Assembly: GCA_944472135.2 (NCBI GenBank)
Contig: OX235264.1
Coordinates: 118,635,809-118,699,808 of the forward strand
Direction of reading: 5' to 3'
Source of the DNA: Trichobilharzia regenti
Lineage: Eukaryota > Platyhelminthes > Trematoda > Strigeidida > Schistosomatidae
Length of the DNA: 64,000 bases
Shown: positions 61,741 to 64,000 of the stretch, one piece after another
Layout of the letters: every line of letters begins with the position of its first letter
Numbering within the stretch: the stretch's first letter is position 1
Notes under the pieces: model-generated
The model's input: the letters and a program-made list of their open reading frames with translations, nothing else
The model's database searches: none
What the model was told of the DNA's origin: nothing
Position numbers and translations under genes: made by a program

Positions 61741-61934
61741 TGTGGTGATTGACAATTTCTATCTCTGTATTGCTTAAATACTTACTGTTGATTGTTTATA
61801 TGTTTCTTATATGAACTGAATAATAATTCCGCTAAATACAAATTCCTGAGTTCTGCCCTCTCTGTGTTTTGGTTGGATTCGTGTAATTTGGTCATCTCGA
61901 AATACTAATACTACTATTACAAATAATTACAACA
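61741..61934 (+). repeat. 5' LTR of copy C
   Basis: TGTGGTGATTGAC...AATTACAACA; retains the TGA that ends gag in the family. Confidence 0.9.
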
Positions 61935-61947
61935 AATTGGCGTCGCG

Positions 61948-63429
61948 ATGGAACTAAATAACCTTGGAAAATTTCCTATGAATGGTTCTCCACGGGAAAT
62001 TGCTGGTTACCTTGAATGCTTCGATGCATGGTGCATTTCAAAGAATGTTCGGGATGACAAAATTCCAGCACATTTCATCACTGCTATTGGGCTAGATGCG
62101 TATAGCCTAGTAAAGACTCTGTCGTTTCCAGATAAACCTATTTCTCTGTCATATTATAAACTACGTGAACTTCTTATAAATCACTTTCATGTAACTACAT
62201 TTGAGACCAGAGAGAGGGCTCAATTCAACAAACTGGTTCGTGCTCCCAACCAGAAGATTCGAGAGTTCATTCTTCAACTCCAAATACAAGCTTCAAAGTG
62301 TAATTTTGGAGATCAGCTGCATACTCAACTACGTGATCATCTAATTGCTGGAATCAATATTCCTAAGTTAGAGAAAGAGTTCATTCAGATTCCTTCTTGT
62401 ACCTTTCAAACTGCTAAAGATTTATGTATTACATATGAAGATGCCAATAATGAATACTCTGCTCCCACTACGTCCGTATCTGATGTCATGCTGTCCAAAG
62501 TTGAAAATACAAGTGGTCATGGAAAGCAATCCAAACTGCCGTCCACATGTAATAGAATGCAGCCAGAGATCAAAAACATTAAACCGTGTTTATCCTGTGG
62601 AAAGTTACATCTACGAAGCACTGGCCGTTTTCGGGGTGCTAAGTGTCACAAATGTGGTAAAGTTGGACACATCAAGACGGTTTGCAGGAGTTCGAGTACT
62701 TATGTTGCTCAACATTTTTATAATTCTCCCAATCTGTCTAGTGAAATGGAGTCAATGTGTCTTTCAACTTTTCAAAATACTCAAGCTAATCCAATGAAAA
62801 CCTCCACTACAAGTTCAGCAACTCAAGCGTCAACTGTTCTCAAAAATGTGGCAGCCGAGTTACAATGCGAACAGTCGAAAACACGAGAAGAACTGAATGA
62901 GATGAGAGAGCAACTGATTAAAATTCAGGAATTACTGCATATGCATAGACTGCGTCTGTCGAATGCAGAGCACACAAGTACCCGTGAAAGTCCTGCAAAA
63001 CTATTCAAATCTCGAATTCTCAAAAAGCATCTGATGTCCACGACTTCTAATGTACGTTATTACAAAGGTAATAACTATAGACCTTCTGTTGGAATTATAC
63101 TACAAAAAATGGGAAATCGAGTGGTGAAGATGTTAGACATCGAAGATAATTCAGTTCATAACGGACACCTGGACAAAGTGACAATAAATGAAGTAGGTCG
63201 TTGCAATTATAATTTTAATGATTCCGCTACTAATCCTGATTTTGTAGATAATTCTGAAATAGGTCCAGATAATACTGATGAAAATAATATCACAGAATCA
63301 GTTAGAAGATCGCAGCTACTTGCAAGCAAACCGAGACATCGTTATGAATACGCAAGGAGATATTCGACGTGTGGTGGATGTGGTGATCGACAATTTCTAT
63401 CTCTGTATTGCTTAAATACTTACTGTTGA
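61948..63429 (+). CDS. gag: Gag of gag-only LTR element, copy C
   Basis: 493 codons, intact. Same order of parts as units A and B: Mag-like capsid, zinc knuckles CLSCGKLHLRSTG (last Cys changed to Gly) and CHKCGKVGHIKTVC, coiled coil, SPAKLFKSRILKKHL and integrase-tail-like block. The family stop TGA, inside the 3' LTR, is CGA here, so 14 extra codons read into the LTR. The frame stays open despite many substitutions relative to A and B, which suggests it was kept by selection in the source lineage. Confidence 0.88.
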   Translation: MELNNLGKFPMNGSPREIAGYLECFDAWCISKNVRDDKIPAHFITAIGLDAYSLVKTLSFPDKPISLSYYKLRELLINHFHVTTFETRERAQFNKLVRAPNQKIREFILQLQIQASKCNFGDQLHTQLRDHLIAGINIPKLEKEFIQIPSCTFQTAKDLCITYEDANNEYSAPTTSVSDVMLSKVENTSGHGKQSKLPSTCNRMQPEIKNIKPCLSCGKLHLRSTGRFRGAKCHKCGKVGHIKTVCRSSSTYVAQHFYNSPNLSSEMESMCLSTFQNTQANPMKTSTTSSATQASTVLKNVAAELQCEQSKTREELNEMREQLIKIQELLHMHRLRLSNAEHTSTRESPAKLFKSRILKKHLMSTTSNVRYYKGNNYRPSVGIILQKMGNRVVKMLDIEDNSVHNGHLDKVTINEVGRCNYNFNDSATNPDFVDNSEIGPDNTDENNITESVRRSQLLASKPRHRYEYARRYSTCGGCGDRQFLSLYCLNTYC

Positions 63430-63572
63430 TTGTTAATATGTTTCTTATATGAGCTGAATAATAATTCCGCTAAATACAAATTCCTGAGTTCTGCCCTCTC
63501 TGTGTTTTGGTTGGATTCGTGTAATTCGGTCATCTTGAAATACTAATACTACGACTACAATAAATTACTACA
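63379..63572 (+). repeat. 3' LTR of copy C
   Basis: TGTGGTGATCGAC...AATTACTACA; an AATAAA lies near its end. Confidence 0.9.
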
Positions 63573-63839
63573 GCTATGCACTAACCAGTTTACGCTTCAT
63601 TACTGAATAGACCTTAGAAATACAGTCACCTCTTTTTGACTCAATGTTAACGACATTGTGAAACACCAGGACAATATTGACTATGAGGTGATTTGTTAGC
63701 CAATTCTTCACTACGGACTACAATACAGTTGGTAACTACAAACTTCAAAATAAAAAATATCTTCATAGTAAAATTTAGAATAACACATTGAAGCGAACAA
63801 TACTGTTTTCAATTAGATCTCATCAGGCTTAACTCTTAT

Positions 63840-64000
63840 TAAGTGAGATTTTATCCCAGCGACTTTCCAGGAGTATACAAAGAACGTTTTACGCAGCACA
63901 CCTATTTTTGTCATTCTCTTGCCGACAAACGATTGGGACGCAAACGAAGGATAAGCTTGATAGTTTTGCCACATCTATGTGTATTTATCAATTCAACTGC
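63840..64000 (+). mobile_element. Penelope-like element, pre-GIY-YIG fragment running off the window
   Basis: Frames contain VLRSTPIF and, after a shift, MCIYQFNC at the very end, the same spot as the CIYHF of 1948-2247. The GIY-YIG core should begin just beyond 64000. Confidence 0.5.

Larger units (their letters stand above)
61741..63572 (+). mobile_element. Gag-only LTR retroelement, complete single copy
   Basis: 1832 bp: LTRs 61741-61934 and 63379-63572 (194 bp each, TGTGGTGAT...ACA), target duplication GCTAT (61736-61740 and 63573-63577), PBS-like TTGGCGTCGCGATGG right after the 5' LTR, and one ORF. The LTRs differ at about ten positions. There is no pol and no space for it. Same family as 32.4-35.9 kb but an independent, older insertion. 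Confidence 0.92.

Noticed and set aside
1..64000. CRISPR arrays, bacterial operons or rRNA genes
   Set aside because: None seen; introns, SINEs and LINEs show a eukaryotic nuclear genome.

Overview
The window looks like nuclear DNA of a blood fluke (Schistosoma or a close relative). It is AT-rich and eukaryotic. It contains schistosome-type repeats: tRNA-headed SINEs with hammerhead-ribozyme cores (Sm-alpha-like), RTE and CR1-type LINEs, Penelope-like elements (PLEs), a CsRn1-clade Ty3/gypsy element and a Merlin transposon. The one clear host gene has four introns of 31-42 nt at its 5' end followed by multi-kilobase introns, a known schistosome gene architecture. All coordinates and junctions were read by eye.

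Host gene (1.7-13.35 kb, minus strand): I could assemble the 5' part of a SPAG16/PF20-like axonemal gene from seven exons with matching phases and splice sites. It has an N-terminal acidic region, a LisH motif and a coiled coil. The WD40 exons must lie left of position 1. Its two large introns are full of repeats: two PLE endonuclease ends, a CR1-like LINE with a long open reverse-transcriptase ORF (4.8-7.5 kb), RTE fragments, a large PLE inverted repeat and several SINEs. A second, weaker host-gene candidate with micro-introns lies at 36.65-37.14 kb.

13.5-32 kb: SINEs, a 116-bp foldback element, LINE, PLE and LTR remnants, then a second LINE (23.6-28.2 kb). That LINE is split by a solo LTR and by an inverted LINE ORF1 piece. 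It is followed by a near full-length RTE (28.2-31.5 kb).

32.4-36 kb and 61.7-63.6 kb: the most unusual content. These are short LTR elements (194-195-bp LTRs, 5-bp target duplications) whose only ORF is a Gag joined in frame to what looks like the tail of an integrase. They encode no protease, reverse transcriptase or integrase core. One locus is a precise LTR-gag-LTR-gag-LTR tandem with a chimeric middle LTR, the signature of unequal LTR-LTR crossover.

37-50 kb: a Merlin remnant, a PLE remnant and an old minus-strand CR1-like LINE (41.7-50.05 kb). The LINE is interrupted by a solo LTR, two SINEs and a recently inserted 5.36-kb CsRn1-clade Ty3/gypsy element with intact gag and pol.

50-64 kb: a second near full-length RTE, palindromic SINE pairs, RTE nested in RTE, a Penelope-like reverse transcriptase, the third gag-only element, and another PLE end running off the window.

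Functionally the window shows partnerships: SINEs carry the 3' tails of the CR1-like LINE or of RTE, and the gag-only LTR elements must borrow a pol in trans.
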